64,000 nt of DNA, taken from assembly GCF_008692035.1 (NCBI RefSeq), contig NZ_VTFG01000002.1, positions 248,001 to 312,000 of the forward strand, in the 5' to 3' direction. Positions 24,366 to 31,955 of the stretch are shown here, piece after piece; the stretch's first letter is position 1; each line of letters opens with the position of its first letter. The notes below the pieces were generated by a model. It was not told where the DNA came from, made no database searches, and saw only the letters and a program-made list of their open reading frames with translations. Source of the stretch: Pseudomonas marginalis (GTDB taxonomy: Bacteria > Pseudomonadota > Gammaproteobacteria > Pseudomonadales > Pseudomonadaceae). A program made the position numbers and the translations under genes.

Positions 24366-24507
24366 ACTTGGCGCAGATGTGCCGATACCCGTACTCGAGT
24401 CTTATATCAGACTGCTACAGCGTACGGGCGTTCGATCGGATGTCTACAGGTACTGATTTTGAAAACCCTGGAAACAACAACGCCCCGTCAAGACGGGGCG
24501 TTGTGTG
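24366..24507 (+). ncRNA. Candidate small RNA in the 312-base gap
   Basis: TTGACT (24366-24371), a 17-base spacer and TACCCG (24389-24394) resemble a sigma-70 promoter. A two-part stem follows or overlaps it: CCCGTAC/GTACGGG (24388-24394 and 24422-24428) enclosing AGTCT/AGACT (24398-24402 and 24409-24413). The candidate transcript would end at the hairpin 24477-24504, shared with the FKBP gene, and contains one AACAACAA motif, the type bound by Hfq. No protein-coding frame is convincing. It may equally be an operator and a terminator with nothing between. Confidence 0.35.
24477..24504. terminator. Terminator hairpin after the FKBP gene
   Basis: ACAACGCCCCGTC and GACGGGGCGTTGT are perfect inverted arms of 13 bases around AA, 15 bases past the FKBP stop on the minus strand. 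Flanking T-runs are short (TTGTTT on the minus strand), so efficiency is uncertain but it could work both ways. Confidence 0.75.
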
Positions 24508-24519
24508 TTCAAGCGCCGA

Positions 24520-25251
24520 TTACTTCTTGGCGGCAGGTGCAGCAGGGGCGTCAGCCTTGGCTGGGTCCTTGATGGCCAGCAGTTCCAGGTCGAATACCAG
24601 CACCGAGTTGGCCGGGATTGCCGGGCTCGGGCTCTGGGCGCCATAGGCCAGGTCGGACGGGATGTACAACTCGACCTTCTCGCCTACGTGCATCAGTTGC
24701 AGGCCTTCGACCCAGCCAGGAATCACGCCGCTGACCGGCAGGTCAATAGGGCTGCCGCGATCCACGGAGCTGTCAAAGGTGGTGCCGTTGGTGAGCTTGC
24801 CGGTGTAGTGAACAGTCACCACGTCAGTCGGCTTAGGCTGTGGGCCGTCGGCTTTCTTGGTGATCTTGTACTGCAGGCCGGAAGCGGTGGTGACTACGCC
24901 GTCTTTCTTGGCGTTGTCTTCGAGGAATTTCTTGCCGGCGGCTGCCGACTCTTCGCTCATTTTGGTCATGCGTTCTTCAGCACGCTTCTGCAGTGCGGCA
25001 AACGCTTCAACCAGTTCGTCGTCTTTGAGCTTCTGCTCTTTCTTGCCGACGGCATCTTCGATGCCCTGGGCTACCGCTTTGGAATCCAGGTCATCCATGC
25101 CTTCCTGGGCAAGGCTTTTGCCCATGTTCAGGCCGATGCCGTAGGAAGCTTTCTGCGCCGGGGTTTTCAGCTCTACGCTGGTCTGCGAATCACAACCCGC
25201 AAGTACCAGGCTAACCAGGGCCACCGCCGCCGCCAACCGATGCTGTTTCAT
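24520..25251 (-). CDS. FKBP-type peptidyl-prolyl isomerase lipoprotein (Mip/FkpA-like)
   Basis: A 243-residue envelope foldase. The signal sequence ends in lipobox LVLAGC with C20 as the lipidated residue. Residues about 30-115 form the helical dimerisation domain (PAQKASYGIGLNMGKSLAQE) and about 125-225 the FKBP domain (VVTVHYTGKLTNGTTFDSS, VIPGWVEGLQLMHVGEKVEL, IPSDLAYGAQSPSPAIPANS). The tail is Ala/Pro/Lys-rich. Expected active-site aromatic and aspartate positions are kept. ATG 25251 starts the signal peptide; the longer frame to 25335 has no sensible N-terminus. Confidence 0.9.
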   Translation of the reverse strand: MKQHRLAAAVALVSLVLAGCDSQTSVELKTPAQKASYGIGLNMGKSLAQEGMDDLDSKAVAQGIEDAVGKKEQKLKDDELVEAFAALQKRAEERMTKMSEESAAAGKKFLEDNAKKDGVVTTASGLQYKITKKADGPQPKPTDVVTVHYTGKLTNGTTFDSSVDRGSPIDLPVSGVIPGWVEGLQLMHVGEKVELYIPSDLAYGAQSPSPAIPANSVLVFDLELLAIKDPAKADAPAAPAAKK

Positions 25252-25509
25252 GCTATTTCCTTGTTCATGCGCCAAAAGGGCATTCGAATAAAGTCGCGAG
25301 CTTATCAGGCGGCCACGACCAATGGCTACCGGCATGTGAGCAGGAAACTTCCGATAAGTTCACGTGTTTAAAAGCATTTTCATTCATTATGGGAGCCCGC
25401 GACGGATCGCGGGACCGCCTCTCATCTGACTCATGGCCACTTGCCGCACCCGTGGCGTAGTGGCATAACAACGCGACCACTCGACAAGGCCGAGACAAGG
25501 ATAGCCATC

Positions 25510-27318
25510 TTGCGCATTTTTTCCCGTGTTTTACTGCTGATACTCATCGCGCTGGGCCTGATCCTGGCCGTGGTGCTGTACTACACCGTCAACCCCAGGC
25601 TGCCCGACTACGTGCCGGTGGAACAGGTGCGCTACCAGGACCAATGGAGCGCCGCCGACCGCCAGACCTATTACTTCACCCCTCAGGGCACCCAAGTAAA
25701 AGGCCTGCACTACAACTGGTTCACCGCCCTGGAACTGCCGTTCTCCGAGCGGCGTTTTGCCACGCCAGAGTACCTGGCGCGCTTCGGTTTCCTGGTGGAC
25801 CCCAAGCAGGTACCCACCACGCAAAACCCCGGCAACCTGCCCGTGGGCTTCGCCCGGCACAAAAACGCCGACAGCAACGTCGAGTACCTGGATATTACCT
25901 GTGCCGCCTGCCATACCGGCGAATTGCACTTCAAGGGCCAGGCCCTGCGTATCGACGGCGGCTCGGCCCAACACGTACTGCCTTCCAGCGTACCCACCTT
26001 GCGTGGTGGCAGTTTCGGCCAGGCCCTGGTCGCCAGCCTCGCCGCCACCTACTACAACCCCTGGAAATTCGAGCGGTTTGCCCGCCAGGTGCTGGGGGAT
26101 CGCTACGACGCAGAGCACAGCCAGTTGCGCGAGGACTTCAAACAGTCGCTGAACCAGTTCCTCAAGGTCGCCTGGAACGACACCCACCGCGGCCTCTACC
26201 CCACCGAAGAAGGCCCGGGCCGCACCGACGCCTTTGGCCGGATCGCCAATGCCAGCTTTGGCGATGCCATTTCGCCAGACAACTACCGCGTCGCCAATGC
26301 GCCGGTGGACTACCCGCAGCTGTGGGACATCTGGACCTTCGACTGGGTGCAATGGAACGGCTCGGCCCAGCAACCCATGGCGCGTAATATCGGTGAAGCC
26401 CTCGGTGTAGGCGCGACGTTGAGCTTTTTCGACGCCGCCGGCCAACCGCTTCAGGGCGATGCGCGCTACCCGTCGAGCGTCAGGGTGCGTGACCTCAACC
26501 GGATCGAAGAAACCCTGCAACGCCTCAAACCACCGACCTGGCCCGAGGACTTGTTCGGCCCCGTCGACAAGCCCCTCGCCGCCCAGGGCCGCGCGCTGTT
26601 CGCCGAGAACTGCGCCGGCTGCCATGTGCCGGCCGTCACCGAGGAAAATGGCCGCCCGGTGCAGCAGCTGAAAATGCTGCCGGTGGCGTACATCGGCACC
26701 GACCCCGGTACCGCCAGCAACATTGCCGACCAGCGCTATGACCTCAGCGCCCTGCAGTGGGACCCGGCGGAACTGGCCAAGCTCAATGTCGAACTGCACC
26801 CCACCCCCACCGAGCCGCTGGACCTGAAGAAAATGTCCGTGGCCAAGGGCCTGGCCTACGTCACCGCCTTCGTCGAAGACCACGCCTACCGCGCCGCCGG
26901 CGTCACCCCGGCCGAGCGCCCGCGCCTGGATGGCTACGGCCTGCCCATTGGCGTGCGCGAGTTGCGTGCCTACAAGGCCCGCCCGCTGGCCGGTGTGTGG
27001 GCGACCCCGCCGTTCCTGCACAACGGCTCGGTGCCGACGATCTACCAGTTGCTCTCGCCTCAGGATGAACGCAGCACCACCTTCTATAAAGGCACCTTCA
27101 ACTACGACCCGCGTCACCTGGGCTTTGAGACCGCAGCGTTCAAGAATGCCTTCCTGTTCGATACCAAACTCACCGGCAACCACAACAGCGGCCACGAATT
27201 CCGTGCCGGCAAGCGTGGCAATGGCGTTATCGGCCGCAGCTTGCTGCCGCAGGAACGCTGGGCACTGCTGGAATACCTCAAAGTGCTGGGCGGCCCGCTG
27301 GAGCAACAACTGCCATGA
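25510..27318 (+). CDS. Membrane-anchored di-heme c-type cytochrome, RoxA/oleate dioxygenase-like
   Basis: A 602-residue periplasmic cytochrome held by one N-terminal helix (residues 2-28, RVLLLILIALGLILAVVLYY). Two haem c sites are present: C131-A-A-C-H135 and C368-A-G-C-H372. The C-terminal motif KARPLAGVWATPPFLHNGSV is shared by MauG/CcpA-like di-heme proteins and the rubber oxygenase RoxA. Pseudomonas oleate diol synthase enzymes (PA2077/PA2078) are annotated in this group. It may therefore be an oxygenase rather than a peroxidase. The start is probably TTG 25510 after AAGGAT. Its stop overlaps the start of a catalase-like gene (ATGATG). Confidence 0.8.
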   Translation: MRIFSRVLLLILIALGLILAVVLYYTVNPRLPDYVPVEQVRYQDQWSAADRQTYYFTPQGTQVKGLHYNWFTALELPFSERRFATPEYLARFGFLVDPKQVPTTQNPGNLPVGFARHKNADSNVEYLDITCAACHTGELHFKGQALRIDGGSAQHVLPSSVPTLRGGSFGQALVASLAATYYNPWKFERFARQVLGDRYDAEHSQLREDFKQSLNQFLKVAWNDTHRGLYPTEEGPGRTDAFGRIANASFGDAISPDNYRVANAPVDYPQLWDIWTFDWVQWNGSAQQPMARNIGEALGVGATLSFFDAAGQPLQGDARYPSSVRVRDLNRIEETLQRLKPPTWPEDLFGPVDKPLAAQGRALFAENCAGCHVPAVTEENGRPVQQLKMLPVAYIGTDPGTASNIADQRYDLSALQWDPAELAKLNVELHPTPTEPLDLKKMSVAKGLAYVTAFVEDHAYRAAGVTPAERPRLDGYGLPIGVRELRAYKARPLAGVWATPPFLHNGSVPTIYQLLSPQDERSTTFYKGTFNYDPRHLGFETAAFKNAFLFDTKLTGNHNSGHEFRAGKRGNGVIGRSLLPQERWALLEYLKVLGGPLEQQLP

Positions 27319-28481
27319 TGATCCGATCTCGATACGACCAACCTTCCCTGCTCGCCCGCCTGTGGCTGCGCCTTGGCCGGTTTCTCGGCAAGACCCTGTT
27401 GTGGCTGGTGGGCCTGGGCCTGCTCGGCTGGCTGGCGAGCACGGCGTGGTTTGCCTGGCAGCACAGCGGACCGGTGTCGCCGGACGAGCAGATCCCTGCG
27501 GGTGAAGCGGCAATGACCCAGGGCATTATCCAGACCGCCGTGCGCATCGTTGACCAGCATCGCGAAGGCACGCGCTACCTGCGCGATGCCCACGCCAAGG
27601 CCCATGGTTGCGTGAAAGCCGAAGTCAGTGTGCTGGCCGATCTCGACCCGGCGTTGCGCCAGGGTGTATTTGCCGAACCAGGCAAGACCTGGCAGGCCAT
27701 GATGCGCTTGTCCAACGGCAACGCCTACCCGCAGTTCGACAGCATCCGCGATGCCCGGGGCATGGCGCTCAAGTTGCTGGACGTGCCGGGCAAACAATTG
27801 CTCGCCGACCAGCAGGCCCGCACGGAACAGGACTTCGTGATGTTCAGCCACCCGAATTTCTTTGTCAGCGATGTGGCGGAGTACGCGCAGAACATCGGCG
27901 CCCAGGCGGATGGCAAGAAAGTCCTGGCGTTCTTCCCCAAGGCCGACCCGCGCAGCTGGCAGGTGCGTCACCTGTTTATCGCCCTGGCAACCCTGGCACC
28001 CGCACCGGCCAGCCCGACGCAGACCACCTATTTTTCGGTATCGCCCTACAAGTTCGGCGCGGCCAATGCCAAGTTCCGTGTGGCGCCCGACCCACAGGGC
28101 TGCCCGGAATACGCCCTGCCCAAGCAGAACCAGGACCTGCCGAACTTCCTGCGCAGCGCCTTGAGCCAGCAGCTGTCCACCGACCGCGTGCCGGCATGTT
28201 TCGTGTTGCAGATCCAGCGGCAGAACCCGCAGAAATTCATGCCGATCGAAGACACCAGCATCGAGTGGAAGGAGAGCGATGCGCCCTACGAGAGCGTAGC
28301 CAAGGTGCGGATCCCGGCCCAGGATTTCGATACGCCCGAGCAGAACCTGGCGTGTGACAACCAGTCGTTCAACCCATGGTTTGGCGTGACCGAGCACCGC
28401 CCCATCGGCGGCATCAATCGCTTGCGCAAGGCGGTGTATGAAGCGGTCAGCGATTACCGCCACAGCCGCAACGCCCCGTAA
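27315..28481 (+). CDS. Membrane-anchored catalase-like haem protein (allene-oxide-synthase-like)
   Basis: A 388-residue protein with one N-terminal helix (about 27-48, TLLWLVGLGLLGWLASTAWF) and a shortened catalase domain. A distal-type histidine is seen at H97 (KAHGCVKAEV). MRLSNGNAYPQFDSIRDARG matches the catalase core, and the end (EHRPIGGINRLRKAVYEAV, Y375) matches the proximal-tyrosine segment of catalase-related allene oxide synthases rather than true catalases. It lacks the C-terminal part of full catalases. Coupled to the di-heme cytochrome gene, it may act on hydroperoxides that protein makes. An ATG three bases later is also possible. Confidence 0.8.
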   Translation: MMIRSRYDQPSLLARLWLRLGRFLGKTLLWLVGLGLLGWLASTAWFAWQHSGPVSPDEQIPAGEAAMTQGIIQTAVRIVDQHREGTRYLRDAHAKAHGCVKAEVSVLADLDPALRQGVFAEPGKTWQAMMRLSNGNAYPQFDSIRDARGMALKLLDVPGKQLLADQQARTEQDFVMFSHPNFFVSDVAEYAQNIGAQADGKKVLAFFPKADPRSWQVRHLFIALATLAPAPASPTQTTYFSVSPYKFGAANAKFRVAPDPQGCPEYALPKQNQDLPNFLRSALSQQLSTDRVPACFVLQIQRQNPQKFMPIEDTSIEWKESDAPYESVAKVRIPAQDFDTPEQNLACDNQSFNPWFGVTEHRPIGGINRLRKAVYEAVSDYRHSRNAP

Positions 28482-28590
28482 AGACTGCGTAACAATGGGC
28501 CCGGCGTCGTAAGGATTGCGTCGGGTCTATTGAGGCGCTTTCGTCGTAACTCTACCGTGGACGCCTACTCCATCACGTAGGAAGCCCATC

Positions 28591-28707
28591 GTGGAAAGCT
28601 CAACCCTAGGCATGATCGTCCTGACCATAATCGCCGTGTTCGGCACTGCGTCTTTTTGCTTCGAGCACTTGGCCACGCGCCAGCCACGCAAGAAAAAGGT
28701 CAGGTAG
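28591..28707 (+). CDS. Possible 38-residue membrane peptide
   Basis: GTG 28591, with TAGGAAG at 28578-28584 as a good ribosome site, opens a 38-codon frame ending TAG. The peptide has one hydrophobic stretch (LGMIVLTIIAVFGTASFCF) and a basic tail ending PRKKKVR, a layout common for genuine small inner-membrane proteins. It is alone between the catalase-like gene and the tRNAs. Coding status rests on this layout only. Confidence 0.4.
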   Translation: MESSTLGMIVLTIIAVFGTASFCFEHLATRQPRKKKVR

Positions 28708-28749
28708 CGTCAGGGCGACGGCAAGGCGCAGAAAGGTCAAATCGCAGGC

Positions 28750-28779
28750 AAAAAAAAGCCCGCTCATTGAGCGGGCTTT
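28750..28779 (-). terminator. Terminator of the distal tRNA-Asp copy
   Basis: On the minus strand GCCCGCT and AGCGGGC form a stem followed by a T-run (the As at 28749-28757), 40 bases past tRNA-Asp. A near-copy stands after the other tRNA-Asp, at 29101. Confidence 0.82.
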
Positions 28780-28819
28780 CCGTGGTGACCTGGCGTTCAG
28801 CGTTCCAGGCTACCGAATA

Positions 28820-28896
28820 TGGCGCAGCGGACGGGACTCGAACCCGCGACCCCCGGCGTGACAGGCCGGTATTCTAACCGACTGAACTACCGCTGC
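28820..28896 (-). tRNA. tRNA-Asp (GTC), distal copy
   Basis: A 77-base tRNA on the minus strand with encoded CCA. The acceptor is GCAGCGG/CCGCTGC, the anticodon loop CTGTCAC gives GTC for aspartate, and the T arm reads GGGTTCGAGTCCC. It is followed by a T-run terminator and preceded 19 bases upstream by tRNA-Val, with which it is probably co-transcribed. Confidence 0.96.
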
Positions 28897-28915
28897 GCGT
28901 AACACGTGAAGCGAA

Positions 28916-28991
28916 TGGTGGGTGATGACGGGATCGAACCGCCGACCCTCTGCTTGTAAGGCAGATGCTCTCCCAGCTGAGCTAATCACCC
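28916..28991 (-). tRNA. tRNA-Val (TAC), distal copy
   Basis: A 76-base tRNA on the minus strand with encoded CCA. The acceptor GGGTGAT pairs with ATCACCC, and the anticodon loop CTTACAA gives TAC, reading GUA/GUG valine codons. It leads the Val-Asp pair. A -10-like TATGAT lies on the minus strand about 20 bases upstream. Confidence 0.96.
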
Positions 28992-29100
28992 TTCGTTTCG
29001 GTGTGGGCGCATCATACACCAAAAAATCGTAATGTCTTGATTTAAATGCAATTTATTCAAAAAAAGTTCAGCGCACGATTTTTTGCCATATTCCGGACAG

Positions 29101-29127
29101 CAAAAAGCCCGCGATCAGGCGGGCTTT
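29101..29127 (-). terminator. Terminator of the proximal tRNA-Asp copy
   Basis: GCCCGC and GCGGGC flank a short loop and are followed on the minus strand by five T. It separates the two Val-Asp units, so each could be an independent transcript. Confidence 0.75.
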
Positions 29128-29167
29128 CTGTGGTGACCTGGCGTTCAGCGTTCCAGGCTACCGAATA

Positions 29168-29244
29168 TGGCGCAGCGGACGGGACTCGAACCCGCGACCC
29201 CCGGCGTGACAGGCCGGTATTCTAACCGACTGAACTACCGCTGC
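29168..29244 (-). tRNA. tRNA-Asp (GTC), second copy
   Basis: Identical in sequence to the tRNA at 28820-28896, shifted by 348 bases. It is a full-length, functional-looking copy with encoded CCA. Confidence 0.96.
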
Positions 29245-29263
29245 GCGTAACACATGAAGCGAA

Positions 29264-29339
29264 TGGTGGGTGATGACGGGATCGAACCGCCGACCCTCTG
29301 CTTGTAAGGCAGATGCTCTCCCAGCTGAGCTAATCACCC
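29264..29339 (-). tRNA. tRNA-Val (TAC), second copy
   Basis: Identical to the tRNA at 28916-28991 and again 348 bases away. It is the promoter-proximal gene of this unit, with a clear sigma-70 promoter just upstream. Confidence 0.96.
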
Positions 29340-29359
29340 TTCGTCTCGGTGTGGCGCGC

Positions 29360-29388
29360 ATTCTACGGAGCGACCTTATGTCTGGCAA
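29360..29388 (-). promoter_or_regulatory. Promoter of the tRNA-Val/Asp unit
   Basis: Minus-strand -35 TTGCCA (29383-29388), 17 bases, -10 TAGAAT (29360-29365), followed by GCGCGCC. A GC-rich stretch after the -10 is typical of stringently controlled stable-RNA promoters. Confidence 0.75.
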
Positions 29389-29498
29389 GCACTTTCTTAA
29401 ATCTTTTTTTTGAGGCCTTCCAATGGCTTAGGCAGGGTTGGCCTGGGGCGCTATCAAGAGAATAATGCCCCCCTTTGTATAAAGGAGAGACTCACCCC

Positions 29499-30419
29499 AT
29501 GTGGTTCAAGAACCTGCTTATCTATCGCCTGACCCAAGATCTGCCTGTTGATGCCGAGGCGTTGGAAGCGGCCATGGCCACCAAACTGGCGCGCCCTTGT
29601 GCCAGCCAGGAGTTGACCACCTACGGTTTCGTCGCACCGTTCGGTAAAGGTGAAGACGCTCCCCTGGTTCACGTCAGCGGTGACTTCCTGCTGATCGCCG
29701 CCCGCAAGGAAGAACGCATCCTGCCGGGCAGCGTGGTGCGTGACGCACTGAAAGAGAAAGTCGAAGAGATCGAGGCCGAGCAAATGCGCAAGGTCTATAA
29801 AAAGGAACGCGACCAGATCAAGGATGAAATCATCCAGGCCTTCCTGCCCCGCGCTTTTATTCGCCGCTCGTCGACCTTTGCCGCCATCGCGCCGAAGCAA
29901 GGCCTGATCCTGGTGAACTCGGCCAGCCCGAAACGCGCCGAAGACCTGCTCTCCACCCTGCGTGAAGTGATCGGCACCCTGCCGGTGCGCCCACTCACCG
30001 TGAAAACCGCGCCCACCGCCATCATGACCGACTGGGTCACCACCCAGAAACCGGCCGATGACTTCTTCGTCCTCGACGAATGCGAACTGCGCGACACCCA
30101 CGAAGACGGCGGCATCGTACGTTGCAAGCGTCAGGACCTGACCGGCGAAGAAATCCAGCTGCACCTGACCACCGGCAAAGTCGTGACCCAACTGTCCCTG
30201 GCCTGGCAGGACAAGCTGTCCTTCATGCTTGACGACAAGATGACCGTCAAGCGCCTGAAGTTCGAAGACCTGCTGCAAGACCAGGCGGAACAGGACGGTG
30301 GCGAAGAGGCCCTGGGTCAGCTGGACGCCAGCTTCACGCTGATGATGCTGACCTTCGGCGACTTCCTGCCGGCGTTGATCGAAGCCCTCGGCGGCGAAGA
30401 AACCCCGCAAGGTATCTAA
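29499..30419 (+). CDS. rdgC: Recombination-associated protein RdgC
   Basis: A 306-residue nucleoid-associated protein that forms a ring around double-stranded DNA and restrains RecA. The N-terminus MWFKNLLIYRLTQDLPVD and internal LARPCASQELTTYGFVAPFG are family hallmarks, as are DFLLIAARKEERILPGSVV and QLSLAWQDKLSFMLDDKMTV. The length equals that of other RdgC proteins. ATG 29499 is preferred to an upstream start at 29475, because AAAGGAGAG precedes it at 29481-29489. The gene is monocistronic and is followed by a REP element. Confidence 0.95.
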   Translation: MWFKNLLIYRLTQDLPVDAEALEAAMATKLARPCASQELTTYGFVAPFGKGEDAPLVHVSGDFLLIAARKEERILPGSVVRDALKEKVEEIEAEQMRKVYKKERDQIKDEIIQAFLPRAFIRRSSTFAAIAPKQGLILVNSASPKRAEDLLSTLREVIGTLPVRPLTVKTAPTAIMTDWVTTQKPADDFFVLDECELRDTHEDGGIVRCKRQDLTGEEIQLHLTTGKVVTQLSLAWQDKLSFMLDDKMTVKRLKFEDLLQDQAEQDGGEEALGQLDASFTLMMLTFGDFLPALIEALGGEETPQGI

Positions 30420-30433
30420 GCCGTTTGAAGATC

Positions 30434-30468
30434 AAATTGTGGGAGGGGAATTGCCCCCTCACACATTT
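30434..30468. repeat. REP-like palindrome after rdgC
   Basis: GTGGGAGGGG and CCCCCTCACAC form an imperfect inverted repeat framed by AAAT and ATTT. It is a diverged REP of the family at 13528, and lies within 50 bases of the rdgC stop and before the next start. Confidence 0.7.
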
Positions 30469-30511
30469 GATCGCATTTGCACTTCAAGAATCTAATAACA
30501 AGGACACCCCC

Positions 30512-31477
30512 ATGCGCGCACTCGCCGCCTTGAGCCGCTTCGTCGGCAATACCTTCGCCTACTGGGTGTTGATCTTCGCCGTTGTCGCGTTCCTCGAGCC
30601 CAGCTGGTTCATCGGCCTGAAAAGCGCCATCGTCCCGCTGCTGGGCCTGGTGATGTTCGGCATGGGGCTGACCCTCAAACTTGAAGACTTCGCCGAAGTC
30701 GCTCGCCACCCGTGGCGCGTGGCCCTGGGCGTGGTCGCGCATTTCGTGATCATGCCGGGGGTGGCGTGGCTGCTGTGCCAGGCCTTTCACCTGCCGCCGG
30801 AAATTGCCGTCGGCGTGATCCTGGTCGGTTGCTGCCCAAGCGGCACCTCGTCCAACGTGATGACCTGGCTGGCCCGTGGCGACCTGGCGCTGTCGGTGGC
30901 CATCGCTGCCGTCACCACCCTCCTCGCCCCGCTGCTCACCCCGGCGCTGATCTGGCTGTTGGCCTCGGCCTGGTTGCCGGTGTCGTTCATGGAGTTGTTC
31001 TGGTCGATCCTGCAAGTGGTGCTGCTGCCGATCGTGCTCGGCGTGGTCGCGCAACGCGTGCTCGGCGAGCGGGTCCGCCATGCAGTGGACGTGCTGCCCC
31101 TGGTGTCGGTGGTCAGCATTGTGATCATCGTCGCCGCGGTAGTGGCTGCCAGCCAGGCGAAAATTGCCGAATCGGGCCTGCTGATCATGGCTGTGGTGAT
31201 GCTGCACAACAGCTTCGGCTACCTGCTGGGCTACTTCACCGGCCGTGTGTTCAAACTACCATTGGCCCAACGCAAGTCGTTGGCACTGGAAGTGGGCATG
31301 CAGAACTCAGGGCTGGGCGCCGCCTTGGCCAGCGCGCACTTTTCGCCGTTGGCGGCAGTGCCCAGTGCGTTGTTCAGTGTCTGGCACAATATTTCCGGGG
31401 CATTGCTGTCGACGTATTTCCGCCGCATGAGCGAGAAGGAAGACCGCCGCGTACTGGAGAACACGCCGCAAACTTGA
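30512..31477 (+). CDS. Bile acid:sodium symporter (BASS) family transporter
   Basis: A 321-residue inner-membrane carrier with about ten helices. It has the BASS motifs GLVMFGMGLTLKLEDF near 45, VILVGCCPSGTSSNVMTWLA near 100 and LEVGMQNSGLGAALAS near 260. Bacterial members such as PanS and YocS move organic anions, for example ketopantoate, with sodium. The conserved GCCPSGTxSN sodium-site segment is intact. ATG 30512 starts the first charged/hydrophobic segment after AACAAGGA. The substrate cannot be inferred from context. Confidence 0.85.
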   Translation: MRALAALSRFVGNTFAYWVLIFAVVAFLEPSWFIGLKSAIVPLLGLVMFGMGLTLKLEDFAEVARHPWRVALGVVAHFVIMPGVAWLLCQAFHLPPEIAVGVILVGCCPSGTSSNVMTWLARGDLALSVAIAAVTTLLAPLLTPALIWLLASAWLPVSFMELFWSILQVVLLPIVLGVVAQRVLGERVRHAVDVLPLVSVVSIVIIVAAVVAASQAKIAESGLLIMAVVMLHNSFGYLLGYFTGRVFKLPLAQRKSLALEVGMQNSGLGAALASAHFSPLAAVPSALFSVWHNISGALLSTYFRRMSEKEDRRVLENTPQT

Positions 31478-31507
31478 TCGCATGATCAATTTTCGGCACT
31501 CTACCGG

Positions 31508-31580
31508 GCTTCGCGGGGACGACCTCGCGACGCTGTCGAGGCGCACAATCCGGGGACGACCCCGCCTATGGAAGCGAGGT
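31508..31580 (+). promoter_or_regulatory. Guanidine-II (mini-ykkC) riboswitch
   Basis: Two hairpins each carry the ACGA loop that defines the class. P1 is TCGCGGGG-ACGA-CCTCGCGA (31511-31530) and P2 is CGGGG-ACGA-CCCCG (31551-31564). The linker is 20 bases, and GAGGT, the ribosome site of sugE, follows 10 bases later. In this class guanidine docks the two loops and frees the ribosome site. The position just before an SMR-family guanidinium exporter gene is the textbook arrangement. Confidence 0.92.
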
Positions 31581-31584
31581 CATC

Positions 31585-31899
31585 ATGTCCTGGATCATTC
31601 TGTTTTTTGCCGGTCTGTTCGAAGTCGGCTGGGCCGTCGGCCTGAAGTACACCGACGGTTTCAGCAAGCCACTGCCCACCGCCCTGACGATTGCCGCCAT
31701 GGCCATCAGCCTCGGCCTGCTGGGGCTGGCCATGAAGGAACTGCCCCTGGGCACCGCCTATGCCATCTGGACCGGTGTGGGCGCGGTGGGCACCGTGATT
31801 GCCGGGATTGTCCTGTTCGGGGAGTCCATGGCGTTGTTTCGATTGGCCAGTGTGGCGTTGATCATTTGCGGGCTTGTTGGGCTTAAGATCAGCGCTTAG
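31585..31899 (+). CDS. sugE: Guanidinium exporter, SMR family
   Basis: A 104-residue, four-helix small multidrug resistance protein of the Gdx/SugE subtype, which exchanges guanidinium for protons as an antiparallel dimer. The start MSWIILFFAGLFEVGWAVGL carries the conserved E13 and W16, and the segment ELPLGTAYAIWTGVGAVGTV is diagnostic. The guanidine-II riboswitch directly upstream supports guanidinium, rather than quaternary ammonium drugs, as the physiological substrate. Also known as gdx. Confidence 0.95.
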   Translation: MSWIILFFAGLFEVGWAVGLKYTDGFSKPLPTALTIAAMAISLGLLGLAMKELPLGTAYAIWTGVGAVGTVIAGIVLFGESMALFRLASVALIICGLVGLKISA

Positions 31900-31910
31900 G
31901 CCGCTACCGC

Positions 31911-31932
31911 CATCGGGGGCAAGCCCCCGATG
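31911..31932. repeat. Short perfect palindrome, REP half
   Basis: CATCGGGGGC-AA-GCCCCCGATG, 12 bases after sugE. It is the inner half of the local REP sequence without the GTGGGAGG arm, and lies between convergent genes. Confidence 0.75.
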
Positions 31933-31955
31933 AGTCCGGTACATCCAGCACAGAA

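Noticed and set aside
25510..27318. Plain cytochrome c peroxidase of the CcpA type
   Set aside because: At 602 residues with one membrane anchor and RoxA-like C-terminal motif it is nearly twice the length of CcpA enzymes.
25531..27513. Open minus-strand frame of 660 codons antisense to the di-heme cytochrome
   Set aside because: Shadow of biased codon use; the plus strand has both haem motifs and a membrane anchor.
28810..29388. Two near-identical short minus-strand frames across the tRNA genes, which could be read as a duplicated protein gene
   Set aside because: They consist almost wholly of tRNA sequence and are duplicated only because the tRNA unit is.
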